DNA from: Bathymodiolus japonicus methanotrophic gill symbiont
GTDB taxonomy: Bacteria; Pseudomonadota; Gammaproteobacteria; Methylococcales; Methylomonadaceae
Direction of reading: 5' to 3'
DNA: 64,000 bases
Assembly: GCF_019721995.1 (NCBI RefSeq)
Contig: NZ_BLYC01000003.1
Location: 186,001-250,000, forward strand
Notes under the pieces: model-generated
What the model saw: only the letters and a program-made list of their open reading frames with translations
What the model was told of the DNA's origin: nothing
Database searches by the model: none
Part shown: positions 10,008-19,365 of the stretch, piece by piece
How positions within the stretch are numbered: position 1 is the first letter of the stretch
Layout of the letters: each line of letters opens with the position of its first letter
Position numbers and translations under genes: made by a program

Positions 10008-10284
10008 CAGGCGCGCCATGCTACCTCACGAAATTCCGGGACTCCTGTCGCCATAATTCGTTCACCTACGCAGCGGATGGGAGATGCCCTGAACGCCCTG
10101 CGTCCGCAACGACTACGCACAAAAGCCGCTTCGTCATTACTACCTCACTGGCTGGACGGCTATTCGGAATGCAATTCTTGCTCCTCTCGCGTGCTGCTAG
10201 CACACGTCGAATCAGCGAATTGCCCTGTCGCCTATCAGGGACTAAAAATCACCACTTCGCTAAGCTACGTTTCCATGATTTTCA
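10008..10284 (+). repeat. SR-B structured repeat, lacking its last bases
   Basis: Starts CAGGCGCGCC and follows the SR-B sequence to ...GATTTTCA, where an SR-A element abuts directly and takes over. The terminal GCG of SR-B is missing, so the join looks like a recombinant junction rather than a clean insertion. Confidence 0.85.
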
Positions 10285-10579
10285 TCGGGGAGTCGCTATT
10301 TTTGCGAAAGCTTGTTTTGGGCATCCCAGCCCAAGCAAGCAGCAAAAACTTAACGCGACCACTTATGCCTCCGGCGGCCCCGATTCGTCCTCGTCACCTC
10401 GTCCCGACCCAACAAGGGGTCGGAACATAGGCTCCAAATGACTTGACGCCGTGTCGGATGGCCTTTTATTTTGTCTCCACCTTCGCTAACGCTCAGACTC
10501 CGAAAAAACAACGGCCCTACGGCTATCGCGGACTAAAAATCTTCACTTCGCTAAAGCTCCGTTTCCAGGATTTTCAGCG
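10285..10579 (+). repeat. SR-A structured repeat (295 bp)
   Basis: Complete 295-bp SR-A directly abutting SR-B, ending CAGCG at 10579. The next bases begin a remnant of a SulP-type transporter gene. Confidence 0.9.
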
Positions 10580-10580
10580 A

Positions 10581-10995
10581 ACGAGCAGGCGCAAGGCAAG
10601 CATATTATCTTTGATTTTTCCGGTGGCTATTTAACTGAAGTTTCCCAATAATTATTTATGGTAAAATTGAAACTATGCTACAACTATATGAAAAAAATAG
10701 TCTTTTCATTCGTTTCAAATGCTATTGCCTAAGGGGAATTAAGTAGGGGTTTACTATAAACATGGCAAAACCACCTAAAATAAACCTCGATACACCAGCA
10801 TTGTGTATTTCAGCTACTCAATAATTGGGAAACTTCAGTTTAATAGACCACACCGTACTTATTTTTATTGATGAATTTAGCGCCAATTATGCCCGCAATG
10901 GCGGCCGCTGTAGCCAGGTCGGCCACGCTCTAGAAAAATTTTCTGACCATAATCTAGCGGCACGCTTAATGACCGCTGATGATAGAAAATCATAG
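10581..10995 (+). pseudogene. SulP-family anion transporter, C-terminal STAS fragment
   Basis: In the frame NEQAQGKHIIFDFSGGYL (10581-10634) and, after MITE-D, IDHTVLIFIDEFSANYARNGG followed by LEKFSDHNLAARLMTADDRKS and stop TAG at 10993-10995. This matches the C-terminal STAS region of SulP permeases (the 'DFSxxxxIDHTV' and 'SDHxLAAR' pattern). All membrane helices are missing because SR-A cuts it at 10580. Removing MITE-D rejoins GGYL-IDHTV. Identification rests on pattern memory of the family. Confidence 0.7.
10635..10838. mobile_element. MITE-D copy 1
   Basis: 204 bp with perfect terminal repeats CTGAAGTTTCCCAATAATT-type at both ends and no coding capacity. Flanks share TTTAA (5 bp), shorter than the 8 bp seen at most other copies. 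Confidence 0.88.
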
Positions 10996-11007
10996 CGCAG
11001 GGCAAGA

Positions 11008-11023
11008 GCGGACTTTAGTCCGC
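11008..11023. repeat. REP-like palindrome
   Basis: GCGGACT-tt-AGTCCGC, a short palindrome between the SulP remnant and yggS. The same core (AGCGGACTTYAGTCCGC) recurs at 62309-62334. It may act as a REP element or weak terminator. Confidence 0.5.
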
Positions 11024-11050
11024 ATGATACATATATTTCACGGTAAGAAC

Positions 11051-11734
11051 TTAGTTACCCGGTCGACGGCCAAACAATGCCGTACCAACTCGCACTATGC
11101 TTGCACCTTGCGCAATTGCTGCTTTAAGGTCGCCACTCATACCAAAGGAAAAAGTATCTATTTCGGGGCGGTGTAACGCCTTTACCGCCTGATATAATTG
11201 GTAATATGGCTCACACTGCTGCTGATAATCGGTTGCTGGCTGAGGAATCGCCATTACCCCGCGCAATTTAAGATTTGGCAACTCTGAAATCTGTGCGACT
11301 GCACCTGCCAGCTCAGCTAGTTGAAACCCTGACTTACTCGGCTCGTTGCTGATATTAATTTGCAAACAGATATTAAGTGGTGGCAAATTTTCTGCGCGTT
11401 GCTCACTTAGCCGCCGGGCAATTTTCAACCGGTCTACACTATGCACCCAGCTAAAGTGCGCCGCAATTTGCCGCGTTTTATTCGACTGTATAGGACCAAT
11501 AAAATGCCAGCATATTTGGTAGCAGCTCAGTTCTTTTTGCTTTAGCAGTGCTTCCTGCAAATAACTTTCGCCAAACTGCCTCTGCCCTGCCTGATATGCT
11601 TTGATAATATCTGTAGCTGGCCTGGTTTTACTCACCGCAAGTAGTTGCACGGAAAATTCTCTGCGCTGTGCACCAGCCTCCGCGTGACGGATTTCAGCGT
11701 TAATCTGGTTTAATTGATTAGCAATTGATGTCAT
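11051..11734 (-). CDS. yggS: YggS-family pyridoxal phosphate homeostasis protein
   Basis: 227 aa, the normal length for this family. It is a cytosolic PLP-binding protein without known catalysis that buffers PLP and affects amino-acid balance. The sequence shows the PLP lysine region (VQLLAVSKTRPATD), FGESYLQEA, WHFIGPIQSNKT, INISNEPSKSGF and the C-terminal FSFGMSGDLKAAIAQGASIVRVGTALFG. It is transcribed away from pilT, the common gammaproteobacterial arrangement. The frame is intact. The region between it and pilT now holds a MITE and an SR-B. Confidence 0.93.
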   Translation of the reverse strand: MTSIANQLNQINAEIRHAEAGAQRREFSVQLLAVSKTRPATDIIKAYQAGQRQFGESYLQEALLKQKELSCYQICWHFIGPIQSNKTRQIAAHFSWVHSVDRLKIARRLSEQRAENLPPLNICLQINISNEPSKSGFQLAELAGAVAQISELPNLKLRGVMAIPQPATDYQQQCEPYYQLYQAVKALHRPEIDTFSFGMSGDLKAAIAQGASIVRVGTALFGRRPGN

Positions 11735-11969
11735 ACCTAAAATTTACCATCCCGATTTAATTAGCATTAATACTTTCACACAGCCACGGTTGCGGCTTTC
11801 TATTACCTGCAGTTGCCATCTGTCATTATAACTGAGATTGTAAAATTACTGGTATACGGCTATTTCAGCGCGTTACTTTCACTGATCGTCATCTGGCAAT
11901 AAAACCCACCCGTTCAAGGCGCGAAGTATACTTTAAAAAAACAACAGCATAAGCTATGGTATAAACAAA
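11735..11969. other. yggS-pilT divergent spacer
   Basis: No ORF recognised. This stretch probably held the divergent promoters of yggS and pilT before MITE-D inserted at 11970; I could not single out a convincing -35/-10 pair. Confidence 0.4.
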
Positions 11970-12453
11970 CTGAAGTTTCCCAATAATTATTTATGGTAAA
12001 ATTGAAACTATGCTACAACTATATGAAAGAAATAGTCTTTTCATTCGTTTCAAATGCTATTGCCTAAGGGGAATTAAGTAGGGGTTTGCTATAAACTAGG
12101 CGCGCCATGCTACCTCACGAAATTCCGGGACTCCTGTCGCCATAATTCGTTCACCTACGCAGCGGATGGGAGATGCCCTGAACGCCCTGCGTCCGCAACG
12201 ACTACGCACAAAAGCCGCTTCGTCATTACTACCTCACTGGCTGGACGGCTATTCGGAATGCAATTCTTGCTCCTCTCGCGTGCTGCTAGCACACGTCGAA
12301 TCAGCGAATTGCCCTGTCGCCTATCAGGGACTAAAAATCACCACTTAGCTAAGCTCCGTTTCCATGATTTTCAGCGATGGCAAAACCACCTAAAATAAAC
12401 CTCGATACACCAGCATTGTGTATTTCAGCTACTCAATAATTGGGAAACTTCAG
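11970..12453. mobile_element. MITE-D copy 2, carrying an SR-B insertion
   Basis: 204 bp of MITE-D split by SR-B (12097-12376), with CTGAAG/CTTCAG ends. It is flanked by the 8-bp duplication TAAACAAA (11962-11969 and 12454-12461). It lies directly upstream of pilT. Confidence 0.92.
12097..12376 (+). repeat. SR-B structured repeat (280 bp)
   Basis: From TAGGCGCGCC to TTTTCAGCG, inserted in MITE-D. The unoccupied MITE-D sequence ATAAAC|ATGGCAAAACC is seen at about 10760, so insertion caused no duplication. The mid hairpin is GTGCT (12280-12284), loop gct, AGCAC (12288-12292). Confidence 0.93.
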
Positions 12454-13056
12454 TAAACAAAGACATTTATAATATTTTCTCATTCTACCTCGAGTCTCAA
12501 TGGATATTGCTGAATTACTTGCGTTTTCTGTAAAAAATGGTGCCTCGGATTTACATTTATCTGCCGGCCTTCCGCCCATGATTCGAGTTGATGGCGATAT
12601 ACGCCGGGTTAATATCGATGCATTCAACCATAAACAGGTACATGCGCTTATTTATGACATAATGAACGACAAGCAACGGCGTGATTACGAAGAGTTCTTT
12701 GAAACTGATTTCTCTTTTGCCTTACCCGACCTGGCTCGTTTTCGTGTGAATGCCTTTAATCAGGAGCGTGGTGCAGCGGCTGTATTTCGTACTATTCCCT
12801 CTGAAATTTCCTCCCTGGAAGACCTGGACGCACCAAAGTTTTTTACCACTTTAACGGAAAAAACACGCGGGCTAGTTTTAGTCACAGGACCTACTGGGTC
12901 GGGTAAATCAACGACTCTGGCGGCGATGATTAATCATATCAACCTCAACCGTTATGAGCATATTTTAACTATCGAAGACCCTATCGAGTTCTTGCATACC
13001 AGTCAAAAATGCCTTATTAACCAGAGAGAAGTACATAGACTGAAGTTTCTTAGAAA

Positions 13057-13417
13057 CTGAAGTTTCCCAATTATTGAGTAGCTGAAATACACAATGCTGG
13101 TGTATCGAGGTTTATTTTAGGTGGTTTTGCCATGCTTATACTCGATGTTCAAGTTTTCAGCTATAACTGGGCTAAGAAAAGTAAATTTTTACGGCTTTGT
13201 TTTATAAGTGATTGATTTACAATGATGTTGATGCTTTCTTTGTCAGTAAAATTATCAATAAAATCAATCAGTTAAAAAACTTGAACATCGAGTTATAGCA
13301 AACCCCTACTTAATTCCCCTTAGGCAATAGCATTTGAAACGAATGAAAAGACTATTTTTTTTCATATAGTTGTAGCATAGTTTCAATTTTACCATAATAA
13401 TTATTGGGAAACTTCAG
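13057..13417. mobile_element. MITE-D copy 3, carrying MITE-F
   Basis: 204 bp of MITE-D plus MITE-F (152 bp) and its 5-bp duplication. It is inserted in the end of IS-E with the 8-bp duplication CTTAGAAA (13049-13056 and 13418-13425). Confidence 0.92.
13141..13292. mobile_element. MITE-F (152 bp)
   Basis: Terminal repeats CTCGATGTTCAAGTTTT at 13141 and their complement ending at 13292. These match the ends of IS-F (33050-34478). Target duplication TTATA (13136-13140 and 13293-13297) is 5 bp, as for IS-F. It has no coding sequence. Confidence 0.9.
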
Positions 13418-13429
13418 CTTAGAAATTCA

Positions 13430-14111
13430 TCAAGCAACCATTCGCAATAAAACGGCTACCACCGAATTTACAGGGGAGCTGCTGTATTTGGGGCAAACCC
13501 TTTCAAAATCCGGATCCAAAGCCGCTTCGGCAATGATGCGGCGGATATCTGAAAAGGCGAAACTGGCTCGCCCCTTCACTTTGTGCCGACGTTCCGGATC
13601 GGTTTTTAAACGATCCGCGTAAATCCACGTCAGCGTTGTTGCCATCATACAGAAGTTCAAATGGTTGGTCACTGCCTGCGCATTTCGACACTGACTTTTC
13701 TGACTCCCTATGTCTTGCTTGAGCTCTTTGAACCCGGATTCTATTTTCCATCGCGCACCATAATACTCAATAATCTGTGTGACGGATAAACTTAGATCGG
13801 TCGTAAACAAAGCAATCCACTGTGTGCGACGAAACACCCAGACAACCTGAACGGGTCGTTTCAATGTTTTCAGCATGACAACGCGACTATAAGCCCTGAC
13901 TTCACGCTGTTTTCCATAGAGATTCACGGTATACGATCGGGCCTTTTGTTGTACTTTTTTTGCCATGTCTGTGGCTGCCCCCAGACGCTGCCCGTACTTT
14001 TTATTCCGCCCCCTCTGCTTGGGTTTTCTTTTTTCTGGACGATCGTACAGTACATTATTGCACCTTAACCTAGAGAGAATATTAAACTGGCTTCCGATAG
14101 CTTTGTAAACT
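13430..14111 (-). pseudogene. IS-E transposase, C-terminal fragment
   Basis: Reads from VYKAIGSQFNILSRLRCNN to PVNSVVAVLLRMVA, including the YYGARWKIESGFKELK part of the IS4 YREK signature. The N-terminal half is replaced by the IS1-family element at 14112. The junction-spanning ORF that begins in IS1 is accidental. Confidence 0.88.
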
Positions 14112-14953
14112 GGGTTAAATCTGTGTTTTTGCATGAATATCCCTGCCAAATTCCACCTTATTTATTAACAGACCAATCACAATATCATGCATTTTCTCTA
14201 ACTTAGAGAAGCAGATTGTTCGACGAGTTAATCGTTTTATCCATGCTCTAAAATTCAAGTTTTTACGTTCAATTTTTTGGGTGTTTTTCTTACCTATTTC
14301 ATGTTTCTCAGCATCGAGATGACGTTCATAAGCGCCCCAGTCATCGGTGTAATAACGACTGATATTTAAAGGCAAAAGTAACGCTTTTAATTCTTTGAAA
14401 ACAATGTCCTTACGCTTGCCAAAAACATAAGCGAGTACCGTGTTGGTTTTATGATCAACAGCATGCCATAGCCAGCGTTGATTGCTTTTATTTCCTACAA
14501 AAGACCACTGTTCATCCATTTCGGCTTCATCACAGCAGACCTGTTCTAGTCTGACTTCCAATGGTTTCCCTTGATCAAAGGTCTGAAAAAGAGGGTTCAC
14601 TTGAACAAGACTGTTTTCTTTGTTTTTTAAAGTACGAGTCACCGTATTTTTATTGATTTTAAGAACCCTAGCCGTGTCTCGAGTGCCACTACTATTGATA
14701 GCCATTTCGACAACGTGTTCTTTGGTTCCAAATTCACATGCTTTATAACAATATTCCAACATGAAGGTGTTGGTTGAGCAAGCTGTGGTCTGGCAACGAT
14801 ATCGCTGCACACCACGATCGCTACTACCTGATTTCATCAGGTTGGAATTAGTACAGTTAGGGCAGGTGATTTCTTGATAATATTTCATGAGGGAATTATG
14901 CAATAAATCACTTTCTTATTCTATTGCTCTCATGCTAAACACAGGTTTAACCC
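14112..14953 (-). mobile_element. IS1-family insertion sequence (842 bp)
   Basis: Ends GGGTTAAATCTGTGTTT at 14112 and the complement of GGGTTAAACCTGTGTTT at 14953. It has one transposase ORF. No 8-9 bp target duplication is visible (only ACT matches), since the right neighbour is a truncated IS-F. Confidence 0.9.
14115..14903 (-). CDS. IS1-family transposase, single-ORF type
   Basis: 262 aa, or about 257 if translation starts at the second Met (MKYYQEITCPNC). N-terminal zinc-finger-like cysteines (CPNC...C...C) precede a helix-turn-helix (TRDTARVLKINKNTV). The catalytic part has EMDEQWSFVGNKSNQRWLW, YYTDDWGAYERH and KIERKNLNFR, the IS1 InsB-type DDE residues. InsA and InsB functions are in one continuous frame, so no frameshift is needed. 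It looks intact. Confidence 0.92.
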   Translation of the reverse strand: MHNSLMKYYQEITCPNCTNSNLMKSGSSDRGVQRYRCQTTACSTNTFMLEYCYKACEFGTKEHVVEMAINSSGTRDTARVLKINKNTVTRTLKNKENSLVQVNPLFQTFDQGKPLEVRLEQVCCDEAEMDEQWSFVGNKSNQRWLWHAVDHKTNTVLAYVFGKRKDIVFKELKALLLPLNISRYYTDDWGAYERHLDAEKHEIGKKNTQKIERKNLNFRAWIKRLTRRTICFSKLEKMHDIVIGLLINKVEFGRDIHAKTQI

Positions 14954-15257
14954 ACTACCGTTTTCCTGATGGCATCAGTTGAAACACATCCTTTATTAAT
15001 TCACCTAACTCTTTCAGCTTATCACCAGGATCTGGAAACTCTAGCAATGACGTAATGAACTCAAGCAGTACATCCATTTGAGACTTGCGCTGTAAGCTTC
15101 CTACGGTATACGCAGGTAGTTTGCTTTCAATGCGGGCTATTTGCTCTGGGTGAAGGAGAAGGCAATGGTCAAACAAAAGACTCAGAATCAGGCCACGGCT
15201 TGATCCCTCTTCATCTAATTGTTTGGCCTCACGCCCCCATCCTTCATAAAGCTATAA
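14954..15257 (-). pseudogene. IS-F transposase C-terminal fragment
   Basis: In frame, YEGWGREAKQLDEEGSSRG, then LLHPEQIARIESKLPAYTV and LKELGELIKDVFQLMPSGK. The same sequence is found at the C-terminus of IS-F (34128-34430). It is cut by IS1 on one side and the IS3-family element on the other. Confidence 0.82.
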
Positions 15258-15321
15258 TGATCCCCAAAAACTAGACCAGCATTTAAGATAGAATCTTGCC
15301 CTCAAAACTGAGGATTAAGAA

Positions 15322-15726
15322 ATGACCATAAATCGGAAGAAGCATAGTACGCAAACCAAAGTAAAAGTGGTATTAGACGTACTAAAAGGGGAAAAGACAA
15401 GAGCTGAAATTACCGCGAAATATGGTATTCATGCAACACAAATCAACAATTGGAAAAAAGCTGTATTAGAGGTTATTCCTGAAGCATTCTCGACTAAAAG
15501 GAAACAACAGGATAATGACCAGCAGGCTTTAGTTGACGATCTGTACAAGCAGATAGGGCAACTGGAAGTAGAGAATGATTTTCTAAAAAAAATCTATGAC
15601 TCTTCCACTTGCGACTCGAAAAATGTGGATAGAGCCAGGTCATTCAGAGTTAAGTATCAGAAAGCAGTGTTGCTTGTTGAGCATCAACAGGTCAAGTTTA
15701 TATTACCGACCCGTTGGCATAGATGA
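15322..15726 (+). CDS. IS3-family OrfA (helix-turn-helix protein)
   Basis: Starts MTINRKKHSTQTKVKVVLDV, followed by a helix-turn-helix (RAEITAKYGIHATQINNWKK) and a leucine-rich coiled segment (DLYKQIGQLEVENDFLKK) as in IS3 OrfA proteins. An eight-A run lies at 15585-15592, where IS3 elements normally slip by -1 to make the OrfAB fusion. Here orfB sits in the +1 frame relative to orfA, so ordinary -1 slippage would not join them; a one-base indel is likely. The last ~35 residues after the A-run are probably out of the native frame. Confidence 0.8.
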   Translation: MTINRKKHSTQTKVKVVLDVLKGEKTRAEITAKYGIHATQINNWKKAVLEVIPEAFSTKRKQQDNDQQALVDDLYKQIGQLEVENDFLKKIYDSSTCDSKNVDRARSFRVKYQKAVLLVEHQQVKFILPTRWHR

Positions 15727-16483
15727 CTATACCCTGATGCTGATGCATGAATTGGATAAACAATATACCGAAACACCCTTTTACGGTGTCTTGAAAATGA
15801 CGGAGCATTTGAGATCTCAAGGGCACCAGGTCAATCCGAAGCGAGTGAGACGGTTACTAAGGCAGATGGGGCTGGAAGCGGTATATCCAAAGCCAAGACT
15901 AAGTCATGGCAACTCAGAGCATAAGATCTATCCTTATTTACTGAGGAACCTGCAGATCGAGCGATGCAATCAGGTCTGGAGTACGGATATTACCTACATC
16001 CGCATGAAGCATGGTTTTGTCTATCTGATGGCCATTATTGACTGGCATAGCCGATATGTACTTAATTGGGCGTTAAGTACGACAATGGACGCAGACTTTT
16101 GCATAGCAGCCCTTAATGAAACACTAAGTTCATCACAGTGTGAAATCTTTAATACGGGCCAGGGAAGTCAATTCACAACGAATCGATTTACAGGGCCCTT
16201 ATTGGAGAAAGGAATCCGTGTTAGCATGGATGGCAGAGGCCGCGCATTGGATAATATTTTTGTTGAACGATTGTGGCGATCAGTCAAGTATGAAAAGGTC
16301 TATCTGAATGACTTTCAGACAGTGAATGAAGCATATTTAGGGCTGAAAGACTATTTTGAATTTTACAATCACAGGCGAATTCATCAGTCCTTGGACTATC
16401 GAACGCCAGTGGAGGTTTATTATAAAAAAAACGGTCTATACGTGAGAGTCCCTGCAGGCGGACTCCATGTGGACAAAGAGTAG
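15596..16483 (+). pseudogene. IS3-family OrfB transposase, catalytic D replaced by G
   Basis: 295-aa open frame with the rve-type integrase core. First catalytic D is in VWSTDITYIRMKHGF. Glu is in ALDNIFVERLWRSVKYE, and the C-terminus RRIHQSLDYRTPVEVYY is typical. The second catalytic Asp, which lies in the family motif N-T-D-Q-G-S-Q-F, reads NTGQGSQF (codon GGC at about 16157). This should abolish transposition, so although the frame is open the enzyme is likely dead. The duplicated copy carries the same change. Confidence 0.85.
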
Positions 16484-16581
16484 TATCAAAACGCCTGCGG
16501 CGCAATAATAACAAATTATTAATATAAAAAGGGAAGGGCTATCTTAACTATTTAATAAATTGGTCTGGACAATGGGGAGTA

Positions 16582-17220
16582 TTATAGTCATTGATGACGT
16601 AAAAGGAACGATAATGGACAGGATCGTGTAAACGAACAGAGAGGCTCGTTCGCGGCCTAAAGTGGTTTCGGAAAAATGATCTTGAAGCGGGAGTAAAATA
16701 TCGCGTAAAATGAACATGAACGAGGTCGTTTTATTTGTATAATCAATGTGTTATAAACTTTCATTATACAGTAAAACTAGGCCTAATTCACGATTAAACT
16801 GTTGTTTTTAAAAGGAATTCGCGGGGAGTCGCTATTTTTGCGAAAGCTTGTTTTGGGCATCCCAGCCCAAGCAAGCGGCAAAAACTTAACGCGACCACTA
16901 ATGCCTCCGGCGGCCCCGATTCGTCCTCGTCACCTCGTCCCGACCCAACAAGGGGTCGGAACATAGGCTCCAAATGACTTGACGCCGTGTCGGATGGCCT
17001 TTTATTTTGTCTCCACCTTCGCTAACGCTCAGACTCCGACAAAACAACGGCCCTACGGCTATCGCGGACTAAAAATCTTCACTTCGCTTAGGCTCCGTTT
17101 CCCTGATTTTCAGCGAAGGCTTTTAGCCAACGGAATGCCATTAATATTAGTAATATCTAATATTTCAGAAAAATAAGTATTAGCTGATATTCTTATGCTT
17201 TAAAAACTAGGAAACTTCAG
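16582..17220 (-). mobile_element. IS-E 5' end fragment with SR-A (first unit)
   Basis: Contains the first ~40 codons of the IS-E transposase in reverse and the IS-E left end, finishing CTTCAG at 17220. SR-A lies at 16821-17115. Repeated at 18106-18744. Confidence 0.88.
16821..17115 (+). repeat. SR-A structured repeat (295 bp)
   Basis: Inserted in the non-coding end of IS-E between GAATTC and AAGGC. The unoccupied IS-E sequence GAATTCAAGGC is seen at about 56469-56479, so nothing was duplicated. Confidence 0.93.
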
Positions 17221-17257
17221 TACATAGAGATACGCAGAGTTTTAATAACGCATTAAG

Positions 17258-18007
17258 ATGATGCTGATGCATGAATTGGATAAACAATATACCGAAACAC
17301 CCTTTTACGGTGTCTTGAAAATGACGGAGCATTTGAGATCTCAAGGGCACCAGGTCAATCCGAAGCGAGTGAGACGGTTACTAAGGCAGATGGGGCTGGA
17401 AGCGGTATATCCAAAGCCAAGACTAAGTCATGGCAACTCAGAGCATAAGATCTATCCTTATTTACTGAGGAACCTGCAGATCGAGCGATGCAATCAGGTC
17501 TGGAGTACGGATATTACCTACATCCGCATGAAGCATGGTTTTGTCTATCTGATGGCCATTATTGACTGGCATAGCCGATATGTACTTAATTGGGCGTTAA
17601 GTACGACAATGGACGCAGACTTTTGCATAGCAGCCCTTAATGAAACACTAAGTTCATCACAGTGTGAAATCTTTAATACGGGCCAGGGAAGTCAATTCAC
17701 AACGAATCGATTTACAGGGCCCTTATTGGAGAAAGGAATCCGTGTTAGCATGGATGGCAGAGGCCGCGCATTGGATAATATTTTTGTTGAACGATTGTGG
17801 CGATCAGTCAAGTATGAAAAGGTCTATCTGAATGACTTTCAGACAGTGAATGAAGCATATTTAGGGCTGAAAGACTATTTTGAATTTTACAATCACAGGC
17901 GAATTCATCAGTCCTTGGACTATCGAACGCCAGTGGAGGTTTATTATAAAAAAAACGGTCTATACGTGAGAGTCCCTGCAGGCGGACTCCATGTGGACAA
18001 AGAGTAG
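17258..18007 (+). pseudogene. IS3-family OrfB, duplicated 3' part
   Basis: From MLMHELDKQYTETPFYGVLK to the same stop as orfB. It lacks the N-terminal helix-turn-helix part and carries the same D-to-G change in NTGQGSQF. It is a by-product of the tandem duplication. Confidence 0.88.
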
Positions 18008-18105
18008 TATCAAAACGCCTGCGGCGCAATAATAACAAATTATTAATATAAAAAGGGAAGGGCTATCTTAACTATTTAATAAATTGGTCTGGACAATGGG
18101 GAGTA

Positions 18106-18744
18106 TTATAGTCATTGATGACGTAAAAGGAACGATAATGGACAGGATCGTGTAAACGAACAGAGAGGCTCGTTCGCGGCCTAAAGTGGTTTCGGAAAAA
18201 TGATCTTGAAGCGGGAGTAAAATATCGCGTAAAATGAACATGAACGAGGTCGTTTTATTTGTATAATCAATGTGTTATAAACTTTCATTATACAGTAAAA
18301 CTAGGCCTAATTCACGATTAAACTGTTGTTTTTAAAAGGAATTCGCGGGGAGTCGCTATTTTTGCGAAAGCTTGTTTTGGGCATCCCAGCCCAAGCAAGC
18401 GGCAAAAACTTAACGCGACCACTAATGCCTCCGGCGGCCCCGATTCGTCCTCGTCACCTCGTCCCGACCCAACAAGGGGTCGGAACATAGGCTCCAAATG
18501 ACTTGACGCCGTGTCGGATGGCCTTTTATTTTGTCTCCACCTTCGCTAACGCTCAGACTCCGACAAAACAACGGCCCTACGGCTATCGCGGACTAAAAAT
18601 CTTCACTTCGCTTAGGCTCCGTTTCCCTGATTTTCAGCGAAGGCTTTTAGCCAACGGAATGCCATTAATATTAGTAATATCTAATATTTCAGAAAAATAA
18701 GTATTAGCTGATATTCTTATGCTTTAAAAACTAGGAAACTTCAG
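18106..18744 (-). mobile_element. IS-E 5' end fragment with SR-A (second unit)
   Basis: Copy of 16582-17220 made by the tandem duplication. Its end at 18744 adjoins the second part of pilT. Confidence 0.88.
18345..18639 (+). repeat. SR-A structured repeat (295 bp), duplicated copy
   Basis: Same insertion as 16821-17115, copied by the tandem duplication rather than by its own movement. Confidence 0.92.
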
Positions 18745-19062
18745 TACATAGAGATACGCAGAGTTTTAATAACGCATTAAGATCTGCGCTTAGAGAAGAC
18801 CCCGATATTATTATGGTTGGCGAGATGCGTGATATTGAAACCATTCGTTTGGCACTCACTGCCGCTGAAACCGGTCATCTGGTTTTTGCTACCTTACATA
18901 CCACCTCTGCTGCAAAAACCATAGGCCATATTATTGATGTGTTTCCCGCAGCTGAAAAGGAAATGATACGCTCTATGTTGTCAGAATCACTGCAGGCAGT
19001 TATTTCACAAACCTTGTTAAAAAGAATTGGTGGCGGACGTATCGCCGCCCATGAAATCATGG

Positions 19063-19365
19063 CAGGCGCGCCATGCTACCTCACGAAATTCCGGGACTCC
19101 TGTCGCCATAATTCGTTCACCTACGCAGCGGATGGGAGATGCCCTGAATGCCCTGCGTCCGCAACGACTACGCACAAAAGCCGCTTCGTCATTACTACCT
19201 CACTGGCTGGACGGCTATTCGGAATGCAATTCTTGCTCCTCTCGCGTGCTGCTAGCACACGTCGAATCAGCGAATTGACCTGTCGCCTATCAGAGACTAA
19301 AAATCACCACTTCGCTCGCTAAAAATCATCACTTCGCTTAGGCTACGTTTCCCTGATTTTCAGCG
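19063..19365 (+). repeat. chimeric SR element (SR-B body, SR-A-like 3' end)
   Basis: Follows SR-B from CAGGCGCGCC to CACTTCGCT at about 19316, then switches to CGCTAAAAATCATCAC and an SR-A-type end, giving two copies of the CTAAAAATC arm but one GATTTTCAG arm. It joins pilT residue ~320 directly to pilU residue ~15, so the DNA between the two genes is gone. Confidence 0.85.

Larger units (their letters stand above)
15258..16581 (+). mobile_element. IS3-family insertion sequence
   Basis: About 1,324 bp with ends TGATCCCCAAAAACTAGACC at 15258 and the complement of TACTCCCCATTGTCCAGACC at 16581. It holds orfA and orfB. A 1,524-bp tandem duplication repeats its 3' two thirds at 17259-18105. Confidence 0.88.
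13040..18744. mobile_element. composite insertion in pilT built on IS-E copy 2
   Basis: Outer ends are IS-E ends (CTGAAGTTTCTTAG at 13040, CTTCAG at 18744) flanked by TACATAGA (13032-13039 and 18745-18752). Inside, in order: an IS-E transposase fragment holding MITE-D and MITE-F, an IS1-family element, an IS-F fragment, an IS3-family element, the other end of IS-E with an SR-A, and a second copy of the last part through a 1,524-bp tandem duplication. A third TACATAGA at 17221-17228 marks the end of the first duplication unit. Confidence 0.9.
15735..18782. repeat. 1,524-bp tandem duplication (units 15735-17258 and 17259-18782)
   Basis: The second unit repeats the first: most of IS3 orfB, the IS-E end, SR-A and 38 bp of pilT (TACATAGAGATACGCAGAG...). 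The join is at AAGA|TGATGCTG (17258/17259), while the second unit ends AAGA|TCTGCG, so the rearrangement happened after IS-E entered pilT and involved almost no homology at the endpoints. Confidence 0.92.
12500..19062 (+). pseudogene. pilT: type IV pilus retraction ATPase PilT, broken
   Basis: PilT powers pilus retraction. The first segment, 12500-13039, runs from MDIAELLAFSVKNGASDLHL through the Walker A loop GPTGSGKSTTLAA and ITIEDPIEFLH to NQREVHR. The second segment starts after the 8-bp duplication TACATAGA at 18745 and continues DTQSFNNALRSALREDPD, GEMRDIETIRLALTAAETGHL and LLKRIGGGRIAAHEIM. A multi-element insert (13040-18744) separates them. SR-B at 19063 then removes about the last 50-60 residues. 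The gene cannot make PilT as it stands, although the fragments are well preserved, so decay is recent. Confidence 0.95.

Noticed and set aside
12433-12627. 64-aa minus-strand ORF at the pilT start
   Set aside because: It overlaps the pilT N-terminus and the MITE end and has no support of its own.
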